52,413 bases of DNA from Oxalobacter sp. (GTDB lineage: Bacteria; Pseudomonadota; Gammaproteobacteria; Burkholderiales; Burkholderiaceae_D), in assembly GCA_017524145.1 (NCBI GenBank), contig JAFWUI010000025.1, positions 1-52,413 of the forward strand. The letters are read 5' to 3'. The notes under the pieces were generated by a model that made no database searches, was not told where the DNA came from, and saw only the letters and a program-made list of their open reading frames with translations. The position numbers and the translations under genes are program-made. Position 1 is the first letter of the stretch. Each line of letters starts with the position of its first letter. Of the stretch, positions 1 through 8,661 are shown piece after piece.

Positions 1-1164
1 CCCGATCGCCATGACTTCGCCGACGGATTTCATCTGGGTGGTCAGGTGTGGGTCGGCCTGCGGGAATTTCTCGAAGGTGAAGCGCGGCACCTTGGTGACG
101 ACGTAGTCGATGGTGGGTTCGAAGGAGACCGGGGTCGCACCATTGGTCATTTCGTTCTTCAGCTCGTCCAGTGTATAGCCAACAGCCAGTTTGGTTGAGA
201 CCTTTGCAATCGGGAAACCGGTCGCCTTGGAGGCCAGCGCCGAGGAACGGGAAACGCGCGGGTTCATCTCGATGACGATCATGCGCCCGTCCCGGGGATT
301 GGCGGCGAACTGGATATTGGAGCCACCGGCCTCTACGCCAATTTCACGCATGATGGCAATGGAAGCGTCACGCATCATCCCGTATTCTTTATCAGTCAGT
401 GTCTGGACGGGTGCCACGGTGATGGAGTCACCGGTATGGATGCCCATCGGGTCCAGGTTCTCGATGGAACAGATGATGATGCAGTTGTCCGCACGGTCAC
501 GCATCACTTCCATTTCAAGTTCTTTCCAGCCAAGCAGGGATTCCTCGATCAGGAGTTCATTGGCGGGCGATGCTTCAAGCCCACGGCGGCAGATGGCATC
601 GAATTCTTCTGCATTGTAGGCAACACCGCCACCGGTCCCGCCCAGGGTGAAGGAGGGCCGGATGATGACCGGGAAACCGATGCGCCGCTGGACTTCCCAG
701 GCTTCTTCCAGGGAATGGGCAATCCCGGAACGGGCGGATTCCAGCCCGATACGGGTCATCGCATCCCGGAACTTCAGGCGGTCTTCCGCCTTGTCGATGG
801 CTTCTGGCGATGCGCCAATCAGTTCGACGCCGTATTTCTCGAGCACCCCGTTGCGGTACAGGTCCAGTGCGCAGTTCAGTGCGGTCTGGCCGCCCATGGT
901 CGGCAGGATGGCATCGGGACGTTCTTTCTCGATGACTTTTTCAACAACCTGCCAGGTGATGGGCTCGATGTAGGTCACATCCGCCATGTTGGGGTCGGTC
1001 ATGATGGTCGCCGGGTTGCTGTTGATGAGGATGACCCGGTACCCTTCCTCGCGCAGCGCCTTGCAGGCCTGGGCGCCGGAATAGTCGAATTCACATGCCT
1101 GGCCGATGATGATTGGACCGGCTCCGATGATGAGGATGCTTTTGATGTCTGTTCGTTTTGGCAT
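1..1164 (-). CDS. carB: Carbamoyl-phosphate synthase large subunit, N-terminal part (cut by window edge)
   Basis: The large subunit makes carbamoyl phosphate from bicarbonate, two ATP and ammonia for arginine and pyrimidine synthesis. The 388 codons present begin [17 protein letters not shown] and continue through the first ATP-grasp (carboxyphosphate) domain. TMGGQTALN, the glycine-rich GGTGGG and the [18 protein letters not shown] segment are all present, so this half looks intact. The gene runs off the left edge after [14 protein letters not shown]; the carbamate-kinase half and the allosteric domain lie outside. It follows carA by 65 nt, and a short hairpin (GCTGCC/GGCAGC, 1183-1198) lies just before its start. 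Third codon positions look more G+C-rich than in the neighbouring genes. Confidence 0.96.
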   Translation of the reverse strand, partial: MPKRTDIKSILIIGAGPIIIGQACEFDYSGAQACKALREEGYRVILINSNPATIMTDPNMADVTYIEPITWQVVEKVIEKERPDAILPTMGGQTALNCALDLYRNGVLEKYGVELIGASPEAIDKAEDRLKFRDAMTRIGLESARSGIAHSLEEAWEVQRRIGFPVIIRPSFTLGGTGGGVAYNAEEFDAICRRGLEASPANELLIEESLLGWKELEMEVMRDRADNCIIICSIENLDPMGIHTGDSITVAPVQTLTDKEYGMMRDASIAIMREIGVEAGGSNIQFAANPRDGRMIVIEMNPRVSRSSALASKATGFPIAKVSTKLAVGYTLDELKNEMTNGATPVSFEPTIDYVVTKVPRFTFEKFPQADPHLTTQMKSVGEVMAIG

Positions 1165-1229
1165 TTTTCTGCACGCTGTTCTGCTGCCTGATGGCAGCGT
1201 TTATCCATTTACCGCAATCCTGTGCCTGT

Positions 1230-2396
1230 TCAGGCAGGCTGCTGCCCCTTTCCCTTGGCTTCTGCCATCAGGCCGATGAACCTGTCCAGAAGAAGACCTG
1301 TCCCGTCTGGCGCAAAAGATGCTGTCAGATGCCCCTGGAAGCCTATCACGGGCTTATCAGTCCTTTCAAACCCTTGCAGTGACCCATCAAACAGGGACTT
1401 GTGGGTCATACGGCAGTTCGAAGGCAGGGAGCCAGCATCGACAGCAAAGTCTTGGTTCTGGGCGGTAATCAGTACCCTGCCAGTGTCCAGGTCCTGGACA
1501 GGATGGTTGACCCCATGGTGACCGGTTTTCAGTTTCGCTGCCTTTGCACCAGATGCCAACGCCATGATCTGGTGTCCCAGACCGATGCCGAATGTCGGTA
1601 TGCCTTTCTCAATCAGTTCCCGGGCTGTCTTGATGGCATAGCCACAGGACTGGGGATTGCCTGGTCCATCAGAAAGGAAAACCCCGTCCGGAGACAGTTT
1701 CAGGACCTCTTCAACAGAGGATTCCGCCGGCAGGACGGTCACCTTGCAACCGCGTTCCACCAGGACACGCAAGGTGCTGCGCTTGGCACCGAAATCAAGG
1801 GCGACAATATGGTATTCCTGGGAAGCGGGTTTCTTGTAACCGGTCCCCAACTCCCAGCAGGCTTCATCCCATTCATAGGGTTTGATGGAACTCACCGCCT
1901 TGGCAAGGTCCTGGCCGGCAAGGCTTGGGCAGCCTCTTGCCAGCATCAGTGCACGGTCTGCATCATCACCGGTGACAATGGCACCGCCCTGTGAGCCTTT
2001 CGTCCTGAGGATGCGGGTGAGCTTGCGGGTGTCAATCCCGCAGATGGCGACGATGCCCTGTTCTTTCAGGTAGTCTGGCAAGGATTTTGTTGCCCGGAAA
2101 TTGGAAGGTACCTGTTCGACCTCCTTGACAATGAGCCCTGCTGTCTGAACCTTGCCGTTTCCAGACTCGATGTCTTCAGGATTGACACCGACATTGCCGA
2201 TATGTGGATAGGTCAAGGCAACAATCTGCCCGGTATAGCTGGGGTCTGTCAGTGCTTCCTGGTACCCGAGCATCAGGGTGTTGTATACGACTTCACCGGT
2301 GGTTTCTCCTGGAGCACCGATGGAATAGCCACGGAATACCGTGCCATCTGCAAGTGCCAGGACTGCCGGAACCTGTTGACCGAAAGGAAATTGCAA
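1230..2396 (-). CDS. carA: Carbamoyl-phosphate synthase small subunit with a degenerate glutaminase site
   Basis: Normally this class I amidotransferase subunit hydrolyses glutamine and channels ammonia to CarB. The fold is complete at 388 aa: an N-terminal domain with LADGTVFRG and TDPSY, and a C-terminal GATase domain with GPGNP, GHHGVNHPV and THKSLFDG. The nucleophile motif GICLGHQ reads GIGLGHQ (about residue 272, codon GGT at 1581-1583). The HPE motif reads HLT (His kept, Glu to Thr), and QNHGF reads QNQDF. Glutaminase activity is therefore probably lost, with CarB fed by free ammonia; that is inference. I chose the TTG at 2396 because AAAGGAGG lies 5 nt upstream and the N-terminus then matches the family length. 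An in-frame ATG at 2444 with a weak RBS is the alternative. Confidence 0.93.
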   Translation of the reverse strand: MQFPFGQQVPAVLALADGTVFRGYSIGAPGETTGEVVYNTLMLGYQEALTDPSYTGQIVALTYPHIGNVGVNPEDIESGNGKVQTAGLIVKEVEQVPSNFRATKSLPDYLKEQGIVAICGIDTRKLTRILRTKGSQGGAIVTGDDADRALMLARGCPSLAGQDLAKAVSSIKPYEWDEACWELGTGYKKPASQEYHIVALDFGAKRSTLRVLVERGCKVTVLPAESSVEEVLKLSPDGVFLSDGPGNPQSCGYAIKTARELIEKGIPTFGIGLGHQIMALASGAKAAKLKTGHHGVNHPVQDLDTGRVLITAQNQDFAVDAGSLPSNCRMTHKSLFDGSLQGFERTDKPVIGFQGHLTASFAPDGTGLLLDRFIGLMAEAKGKGQQPA

Positions 2397-2548
2397 GACC
2401 GCCTCCTTTGTTGTTACACCATGTTCCCTGTTTTTTATGCCCATAGGAAACCTTTTGACTTCTCCTTTTCAGAGCAAGCCATCTGGATTGGGAAATGGGG
2501 GCGACACAGGTCTATTTATGGTAATTGTTGAAGAGTTATACTTCAGCG

Positions 2549-2577
2549 AGTATAGCTGAAAACAGGGTTGTCAGCAA
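2549..2577 (-). promoter_or_regulatory. Probable carAB promoter with overlapping inverted repeats
   Basis: On the minus strand TTGCTG (2572-2577) and TATACT (2549-2554) are separated by 17 nt, giving a leader of about 150 nt before carA. The -10 region is built of two interleaved inverted repeats, TTCAGC/GCTGAA and TATAC/GTATA, so a regulator could cover it. No known box was matched. Confidence 0.5.
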
Positions 2578-2679
2578 ACAATCCCAATACCAGAAAAGCA
2601 ACACGGAAAACCGTCTGACCTCTGCCATACAGACCGTTCTTTGGCATCAATCAGAAACTGTTGCTTGCTACCTACCAGA

Positions 2680-3786
2680 TTACTGTTTTGCCTGTTTCAG
2701 CAAGGCTTCCCATTCTTTTTCAATCGACCTGTCCGCAAAATAGTCAATACGCATCGCCTTGCGTACACGGGCAAGTGTTTCATTAGTGGTTTCAACCGCT
2801 TTTGCCGTCCCTTCACGCAGGATGTCATAGACTGAACCGATATCGGCTTCCCATTTTGCCCGTTCAGCACGGATGGGCCGCAGCATTTCTTCCATGACAT
2901 TGATCAGGAATTTCTTGCAGGTGCCGTCCCCCAAGCCTCCCCGACGGTAATGTGCTTTCATCTCTTCAAGGTTGGCATAATCCGGCAGGTATTCTGCAAA
3001 ATGCCCGTCTGTGCAAAGCGCATCCAGATAGGTGAAAACAACGTTGCCTTCTATATGGCCAGGGTCTTCAATTTTCAGATGAAGCGGATCGGTAAACATC
3101 TTCCCGTTGACCTGTTTCTTGACAGTCTTGGCATCATCAGAAAGATAGATGCAGTTCCCCAAGGATTTGCTCATCTTTGCCTTTCCATCAACCCCTGGAA
3201 GACGGCGCTGCATTTCATTTTCAGGAATCATTGCCTTGGGCAGCACCAAGGTTTCTCCATAGACATTGTTGAACTTTTCGACGATTTCACGGGCCTGTTC
3301 AATCATCGGTAATTGGTCCTCACCGACAGGCACCACATTGGCATTGAAAGCAGTGATGTCTGCCGCCTGGGAAACAGGATAGCAGAAGAACCCTGCCGGC
3401 AGCCCTTCATCAGCAAATCCCCGCATCTGGATTTCTGCTTTCACAGTGGGGTTTCGTGAAAGGCGTGCGGTGGTGACCAGATTGAGATAGTAGAAAGTCA
3501 AGGCATGCAGTGCCGGCAAAGCTGACTGGACACAGATTGTCGTCTTCGAAGGGTCAATCCCAACTGACAGGTAGTCCAGCATCACATTGATGATGTTGTC
3601 TCGGATTTTCCGGGGATTATCGGCATTGTCGGTCAATGCCTGATCGTCCGCAATCATGATATTGATTTCATCGAACATCCCTGAATTCTGAAGTTCTACA
3701 CGGCGCTTCAGTGAACCGACATAGTGTCCAAGATGCAAACGTCCTGTCGGACGGTCGCCAGTAAGAATGATTTGCTTTTCTGCCAT
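2680..3786 (-). CDS. trpS: Tryptophanyl-tRNA synthetase
   Basis: Class I aminoacyl-tRNA synthetase that charges tRNA-Trp with tryptophan in the cytoplasm. The Rossmann-fold signature HLGH is at residues 18-21 and KMSKS at 204-208, with the family segment GDRPTGRLHLGHYVGSL at the N-terminus. Length is 368 aa, slightly longer than the E. coli enzyme. The ATG at 3786 is chosen because the upstream alternative at 3810 is a TTG adding non-family residues. It is last in a minus-strand string of PHP phosphatase, htpX, yciO, M50 protease and trpS, 33 nt after the protease stop. No clear terminator follows before the carA promoter region. Confidence 0.96.
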   Translation of the reverse strand: MAEKQIILTGDRPTGRLHLGHYVGSLKRRVELQNSGMFDEINIMIADDQALTDNADNPRKIRDNIINVMLDYLSVGIDPSKTTICVQSALPALHALTFYYLNLVTTARLSRNPTVKAEIQMRGFADEGLPAGFFCYPVSQAADITAFNANVVPVGEDQLPMIEQAREIVEKFNNVYGETLVLPKAMIPENEMQRRLPGVDGKAKMSKSLGNCIYLSDDAKTVKKQVNGKMFTDPLHLKIEDPGHIEGNVVFTYLDALCTDGHFAEYLPDYANLEEMKAHYRRGGLGDGTCKKFLINVMEEMLRPIRAERAKWEADIGSVYDILREGTAKAVETTNETLARVRKAMRIDYFADRSIEKEWEALLKQAKQ

Positions 3787-3819
3787 AATCAATTTTCCGT
3801 CATAAGCCAACCGGATTAT

Positions 3820-4497
3820 TCAAGACAACCCCAAAAAATACAACAATGGATAAAGGAACAGGTTGATCAACCACCTGCCCAGCATCATGACGGGCCGCAT
3901 CCAGTATGTGGTCACGCCCAGATAGATCAGTCCCATCAGGATGAAAAATCCATACCGCTCAACCTTGGCAAACCCGGCTGCCAGATGAGGCGGCAACAGG
4001 CTTAGCATTATGCGTCCTCCGTCCATCGGTGGCAATGGGAAAAGGTTGAAAGCAAAAAGAACCAGATTGACAACAATGCCTGCGTTGACGATTTTCAACA
4101 AAAAGGGATTCCCCGGGAAACAAAGCAGGACAGCCAGTTTCAACAGGCTCCAGATGAAAGCCATCACAAGATTGGAGAAAGGGCCTGCCAATGCCACCAG
4201 GATGGTATCACGGCGCAGATGCCGCAACTGTGCAAAATTGACCGGAACAGGCTTTGCATAACCGAAGATGAAAGAACTCCCTGTCGCCAGCAGGATTAAA
4301 GGAATAATGACTGTTCCCAGCATGTCAATATGCCTGATGGGATTCATGGATACCCGCCCCTGCAGATAGGCTGTAGCATCCCCCAACCGGTAAGCCGTAT
4401 AAGCATGCGCCGCTTCATGAAGGGTAATTGCTGTAAGCAAAGGAACAGCCCATACCAGAACGGTCTCAATGAGGTTTTCTATATTCTGAAAATCCAT
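3820..4497 (-). CDS. Site-2 protease family (M50) membrane metalloprotease
   Basis: Integral membrane zinc protease of the compact M50 (YwhC-like) type, 225 aa. The zinc-binding HEAAH lies in the first membrane segment (residues 27-31), and the third-ligand motif NLFPLPPMDGG at about 151-161. Four to five further hydrophobic stretches are present and there is no PDZ domain, unlike RseP. The substrate is unknown. This short form is commonly found next to yciO and trpS in betaproteobacteria, as here, 12 nt after yciO. The ATG at 4497 is the only reasonable start. Confidence 0.9.
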   Translation of the reverse strand: MDFQNIENLIETVLVWAVPLLTAITLHEAAHAYTAYRLGDATAYLQGRVSMNPIRHIDMLGTVIIPLILLATGSSFIFGYAKPVPVNFAQLRHLRRDTILVALAGPFSNLVMAFIWSLLKLAVLLCFPGNPFLLKIVNAGIVVNLVLFAFNLFPLPPMDGGRIMLSLLPPHLAAGFAKVERYGFFILMGLIYLGVTTYWMRPVMMLGRWLINLFLYPLLYFLGLS

Positions 4498-4509
4498 ATC
4501 AACAGAATG

Positions 4510-5145
4510 TCAAGCCTCTGAAACCCCGATATTGGCTGGATCTGCCCGTCCTTTACGGACCAGTTTCGGCTCCCCTTCTGTCAAGTCAATGACGGTCGTC
4601 GGCAACAATCCACACGCCCCGCCATCAAGAACCGCATCAACCAATTTCTGAAGCTGTTCCTGGATTTCATAACCTTCTGTCAACGGATCTTCTTCATCAG
4701 GCAGGATTACCGTTGTCCCAATCAAAGGTTCCCCGATTTCTTCCAGCAATGCCTGGATGACTGGATTGTCAGGAATACGGAGACCAATCGTCTTACGTGA
4801 AGGGTGGGAAAGCCGCCGGGGCACCTCGCGTGACGCCTCTAAAATGAAGGTATAGGCTCCTGGGGTTGCCATTTTCAATAAACGGTATGCCGCATTGTCC
4901 ACCCTGGCATAAGAACCCAGTTCCCGCAGATCCCGGCATAACAAAGTCATCAAGTGCTTTTCATCAATCTGGCGGATACGGCGGATACGGTCAACTGCCG
5001 CTTTGTCATCCAAGCAGCAGATCAGCGCGTAACTGGAATCGGTCGGCGCCACCACGACACCACCTGCCCGGAGGATATCCGCAACTTTCTTGACCTGCCG
5101 TAGTTGGGGATTCTGTGGATGGACTTCAATATATTGACTGGTCAT
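4510..5145 (-). CDS. yciO: YciO/Sua5/YrdC-family protein (L-threonylcarbamoyladenylate synthase type)
   Basis: Single-domain YrdC-fold protein of 211 aa. Family features are PTDSSYALICCL near residue 36, the basic-patch sequence SHPSRKTIGLRIPDNP around 115-130 and a C-terminal GACGLLPTTVIDL. YciO proteins resemble TsaC, which makes threonylcarbamoyl-AMP for the t6A tRNA modification, but many cannot replace it. A second, full-length Sua5 at 36585-37634 is the better candidate for the essential enzyme. The start has a good RBS (GAGGAATTGGC before ATG). It lies 9 nt after htpX, so co-transcription is likely. Confidence 0.88.
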   Translation of the reverse strand: MTSQYIEVHPQNPQLRQVKKVADILRAGGVVVAPTDSSYALICCLDDKAAVDRIRRIRQIDEKHLMTLLCRDLRELGSYARVDNAAYRLLKMATPGAYTFILEASREVPRRLSHPSRKTIGLRIPDNPVIQALLEEIGEPLIGTTVILPDEEDPLTEGYEIQEQLQKLVDAVLDGGACGLLPTTVIDLTEGEPKLVRKGRADPANIGVSEA

Positions 5146-5154
5146 GCCAATTCC

Positions 5155-6039
5155 TCACATATAGGTACGGTTACGCAGCGCCTCAATCCGCTTTTCAATT
5201 GGTGGATGTGTCGCAAACAGCGAGAGGAAAGCACCACCACCATTGATACCAAAGGCTGTCATATTCTTCGGCAGCATCCCCGGCTGCATCTGACCAAGAC
5301 GGTACAAGGCATGTTCCATTGGGCGGCCATCACCCATCAGGTTGGCAGCCCCGGCATCGGCATAGAACTCACGCCGTCTTGAAAACCATGCAACGATGAT
5401 ATTGGCAATGAATCCAAACAGGATTTCACAAGCCATGACAGTAAAGAAATAGCCGATCCCGATTCCCCGGTTTTCTTCAGAATTACGGGAAAGGAAACTG
5501 TCCACAACGAAACCAACCACCCGCGCCAGGAAAATGACGAAGGTATTCACTACCCCCTGGATCAGGGTCAGTGTCACCATATCCCCATTGGCGATATGTG
5601 AGATTTCATGTCCAAGCACCGCCTCAACTTCTTCATGGTTCATGCTTTGGAGCAGGCCAGTTGAAACTGCAACAAGGGCAGAATTCTTGAAAGCACCGGT
5701 TGCAAAGGCATTCGGTTCACCGTCATATACAGCAACTTCAGGCATCTTGATGCCCGCTGAGGTCGACAATCTCCGTACAGTATCCAGCAACCATCTTTCC
5801 GCACCGTTCCGTGGCTGGTCAATCACAACTGCACCTGTTGACCATTTCGCCATCCGTTTGCTCATCAGCAGTGAGATAATGGCTCCAGTGAATCCCAATA
5901 CCAGGGAAAACAGCAGCAATGCATGGAAATCAATCCCACGCGCAGTGAGATACCGGTTGACACCCAGCAACGACAATGTGAACGACATCACCAATATCAC
6001 CGCCAGATTTGTAACGATAAAAAGAAACGTCCTTTTCAC
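5155..6039 (-). CDS. htpX: Membrane zinc metalloprotease HtpX
   Basis: Inner-membrane M48 protease that degrades misfolded membrane proteins, 294 aa, the usual size. Two N-terminal membrane segments (about residues 5-25 and 38-58) precede the zinc motif HEISH (144-148). Two more hydrophobic segments follow, then the third-ligand region [15 protein letters not shown] near 220. Translation starts at GTG 6039 behind GGAGGGTGTTCA. The gene sits between the PHP phosphatase and yciO, which are usually adjacent, so it may be an insertion in this lineage. The 108-nt upstream gap could hold its own promoter, but no sigma-32 motif was evident. Confidence 0.95.
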   Translation of the reverse strand: MKRTFLFIVTNLAVILVMSFTLSLLGVNRYLTARGIDFHALLLFSLVLGFTGAIISLLMSKRMAKWSTGAVVIDQPRNGAERWLLDTVRRLSTSAGIKMPEVAVYDGEPNAFATGAFKNSALVAVSTGLLQSMNHEEVEAVLGHEISHIANGDMVTLTLIQGVVNTFVIFLARVVGFVVDSFLSRNSEENRGIGIGYFFTVMACEILFGFIANIIVAWFSRRREFYADAGAANLMGDGRPMEHALYRLGQMQPGMLPKNMTAFGINGGGAFLSLFATHPPIEKRIEALRNRTYM

Positions 6040-6147
6040 TGAACACCCTCCAATTCAACATCCGATATATATTAACAGGATAACAGGCATCTTCCGTTCC
6101 CCAGCACTGAAAAATGTAAGTTTCTGAAACAGGAAAAACCAGACAAT

Positions 6148-6996
6148 TCAGTTGTTTGGCATAAAAACGGGACTTTCATAAACCGGATTCACCCGACAAG
6201 GGAAATCAGGCAGGCAACCGACATCAACCGGAGATTCTCCTGGTGCATGGAAATCGGAACCAACTGAGGCCAGGAAACCATACCGGTTAGCCACCCTGGC
6301 ATATTCCAGATACTGGTCAGGGGTATGGCTACCGGTAACAACTTCAATACCGACACCACCCAGTTCCTTGAATTCAGCAAGGAGTTCGTGCATTGCAAGG
6401 TCACTCAGGTTATAACGTCCAGGATGCGCCAGAATGGCAATGCCTCCAGCCTCTTGAATCCATCTGACGGCTTCTGCCAATGTTGCCCACCGATGGGCAA
6501 TATAGGCAGGACCACCTTCTTTCAGATAACGGCCGAATGCTTTGGATATTGATGGACAGACACCAGCTTCAACCAGATAGCGTGCAAAATGCTTCCTGGA
6601 AATCAGGCTGGGATTCGTGACATACTTCAGGGCACCTTGGTAAGCCCCCTCAATCCCCAGCTCAGCAAACCGTTCTCCCATCCGTTCTGCACGGGCTTTC
6701 CGTCCATCCCGGTTATGCCACAACCGGTCAATCAACAAAGGATCTTTTTCATTGACATGCAACCCCACAATATGGATTGTGGTTTTTCCCCATGTAATGG
6801 AAACCTCAACACCAGGAATGAGCCGGATTCCCAACCGTTCCGCAGCTTCCTTCGCTTCAGGAATCCCCCCTACTTCATCATGGTCAGTCAATGCCATCAT
6901 ACTGGCACCATTACGGTATGCCCGTTCCACCAGTCCAACTGGTGTAAGGATGCCGTCTGAAACACGGGAATGGGAATGCAGGTCAATATCCAACAT
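6148..6996 (-). CDS. PHP-domain 3',5'-nucleotide bisphosphate phosphatase / 5'-3' exonuclease (RNase AM type)
   Basis: PHP-fold metal-dependent phosphoesterase, 282 aa, of the YciV/TrpH group. In E. coli this group releases phosphate from pAp-like nucleotides and trims RNA 5' ends. The N-terminal metal motif DLHSHSRVSDG (residues 5-15), ALTDHDEVGG, HIVGLHV and AILAHPGRY, and the C-terminal VGSDFHAPGES, supply the expected His/Asp/Glu ligands. It begins 3 nt after the alpha/beta-hydrolase stop and is probably co-transcribed with it. The substrate was not tested; the assignment is by family. Confidence 0.88.
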   Translation of the reverse strand: MLDIDLHSHSRVSDGILTPVGLVERAYRNGASMMALTDHDEVGGIPEAKEAAERLGIRLIPGVEVSITWGKTTIHIVGLHVNEKDPLLIDRLWHNRDGRKARAERMGERFAELGIEGAYQGALKYVTNPSLISRKHFARYLVEAGVCPSISKAFGRYLKEGGPAYIAHRWATLAEAVRWIQEAGGIAILAHPGRYNLSDLAMHELLAEFKELGGVGIEVVTGSHTPDQYLEYARVANRYGFLASVGSDFHAPGESPVDVGCLPDFPCRVNPVYESPVFMPNN

Positions 6997-6999
6997 TAT

Positions 7000-7896
7000 T
7001 CATCCCTCCCCACTTGCTGTCTGTCCGCAAGCCATGAACCGTTCAATATAGGCGGCAACCTGTTCCGGCTGGTCATGCTGCATCATATGACCAGAATCCG
7101 TCACCACGACATACTCAAGCTGCGGTATCCGGGAAGCACGGCGTATGATTTCCTCTTGGGCACCTTCTGGGTTCCGCTTGCGGATACCCATCCATGAAAA
7201 CTCCCCTTCAATGAACATGACGGGTGCAGTAATCCTGCTCCAACAGGCAAGGATTTCATCAAGTCTTGTCAGAGAAGGAACCAGCTTGTGTTTGGGATCA
7301 GCCAAGAATTTCCATTCACCAGTATCGGTCTTCTCTGCCCAATAATCTGCCAAGAACTCTGCCCGTTCCAATGTCAGGCGTGGATTGTTTGCCATCAGTT
7401 TATTGACTACAGCCTGACGGTTCCGGTAAGGACGGAGACGCTTCGGTTTTTTCTTGGCATCCAACCAACGTTCCAGACGTCCGGGAACCATTTCTGGCAA
7501 GTTTTCTGCAATCCCATACCCTTCCATACTGACAAGCTTCTCTATCCGATGGGGGCGGATACCTGCATAGACACTGGTGATTTTCCCACCCAGGCTATGC
7601 CCGACCAGTTTGACAGGTTCATCAGGCGAATAATAATCCAATACAGCTTCCAGGTCCGCCAAGTAATCTGACAGCCAATAATCCCCTTCTGCCCAGCCTG
7701 AATGACCGAATCCCCGGACATCCGGTGCAATGACATGCCAGTCCTGCTTGAACGCATCGACAACAAACTGGAATGACGCTGCAATATCCATCCATCCGTG
7801 GAGCATGAAAAGCTTGGGAGCATCCTCATTTCCCCAATGACGGACACAAAGTTTCAAACCATTGGCATCAATATATTCTGTACGTGAAGATTTCAT
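7000..7896 (-). CDS. Alpha/beta hydrolase
   Basis: Soluble serine hydrolase of 298 aa with MLHGWMD (oxyanion loop, about residue 31), nucleophile elbow VGHSLGG (Ser101) and C-terminal catalytic-His region TDSGHMMQHDQ. The natural substrate cannot be told from sequence. The family includes esterases and epoxide hydrolase-like enzymes, often called only 'alpha/beta fold hydrolase'. The ATG at 7896 is preferred because upstream residues are hydrophobic and unlike the family. A TATAAT lies about 30 nt upstream of it, which would give a short leader. First gene of the minus-strand run that continues to trpS. Confidence 0.85.
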   Translation of the reverse strand: MKSSRTEYIDANGLKLCVRHWGNEDAPKLFMLHGWMDIAASFQFVVDAFKQDWHVIAPDVRGFGHSGWAEGDYWLSDYLADLEAVLDYYSPDEPVKLVGHSLGGKITSVYAGIRPHRIEKLVSMEGYGIAENLPEMVPGRLERWLDAKKKPKRLRPYRNRQAVVNKLMANNPRLTLERAEFLADYWAEKTDTGEWKFLADPKHKLVPSLTRLDEILACWSRITAPVMFIEGEFSWMGIRKRNPEGAQEEIIRRASRIPQLEYVVVTDSGHMMQHDQPEQVAAYIERFMACGQTASGEG

Positions 7897-8060
7897 AGTC
7901 AGGATAATCAGAACGGAAGCTGCCATTATAACCAGCCAAGCCTCATTCCTAATGGGACATTGCCAAAAAAGCAAGGAATATGCGCTGATATATAGGGATG
8001 TTCGGCTTATCTGCAATAGGTTGATTGTAAAATATTGTTTTTCACGATTGAAAGTCAGTT

Positions 8061-8618
8061 ATGCCTATCTATCGACTTGGAGACAAAATCCCAAAAATCC
8101 ATCCAACCGCTTGGATTGCAGACAATGCCACCATCATCGGAGACGTTACCATTGGTCCAAAAGCTTCAGTCTGGTTCAACGTAGTCATCCGTGCTGACAA
8201 TGACCGCATTACCATCGGAGAGAATAGCAATATCCAGGATGGTTCCGTCCTGCATGCAGACCCAGGATTTCCGCTTTCCATCGGCAACAACGTCACTGTC
8301 GGACATATGGTCATGCTGCATGGCTGTACTGTAAAGGACGGCTGTATGGTCGGTATCCGTTCAACAATCCTGAATGGTTCTGTAATTGAAGAAAACAGTC
8401 TGGTTGGCGCCGGTTCCCTGATTGCAGAAAACAAAAGCTTTGCCCCAAATGTGGTCTTGATGGGAACTCCTGCCCGCATCGCCAAGACAATGGATGAAAG
8501 CCGGGCAAAACGGATGCCCCGTGCGGCAGAACATTATGTCTGGAACCGCCAGCGTTTCCATGAAAACCTGCAGGAAATCACAAGGGCAGACTGCCCTTTC
8601 GATAATACCAAAGGTTAA
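8061..8618 (+). CDS. Gamma carbonic anhydrase family protein (YrdA/CaiE-like hexapeptide repeat)
   Basis: Left-handed beta-helix protein of 185 aa built of hexapeptide repeats such as ATIIGDVTIG and SVIEENSLVGAGS. Three metal-binding histidines of the gamma-carbonic-anhydrase type appear at H65 (VLHADP), H82 and H87 (VGHMVMLHG). Catalysis (CO2 hydration) is possible, but many members show little activity. It is divergent from the alpha/beta hydrolase and followed 43 nt later by hslO. Confidence 0.9.
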   Translation: MPIYRLGDKIPKIHPTAWIADNATIIGDVTIGPKASVWFNVVIRADNDRITIGENSNIQDGSVLHADPGFPLSIGNNVTVGHMVMLHGCTVKDGCMVGIRSTILNGSVIEENSLVGAGSLIAENKSFAPNVVLMGTPARIAKTMDESRAKRMPRAAEHYVWNRQRFHENLQEITRADCPFDNTKG

Positions 8619-8661
8619 ATACCATCTAAATAATATCCTTCATATATTCTATCAATATTCT

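Noticed and set aside
436-1191. 251-codon open frame on the plus strand
   Set aside because: It is the antisense of carB, which matches its family throughout; the frame has no RBS or recognisable domain.
2397-2444. ATG at 2444 as the carA start
   Set aside because: It would add 16 residues not found in the family, and its RBS is weaker than AAAGGAGG before the TTG at 2396; kept only as an alternative.
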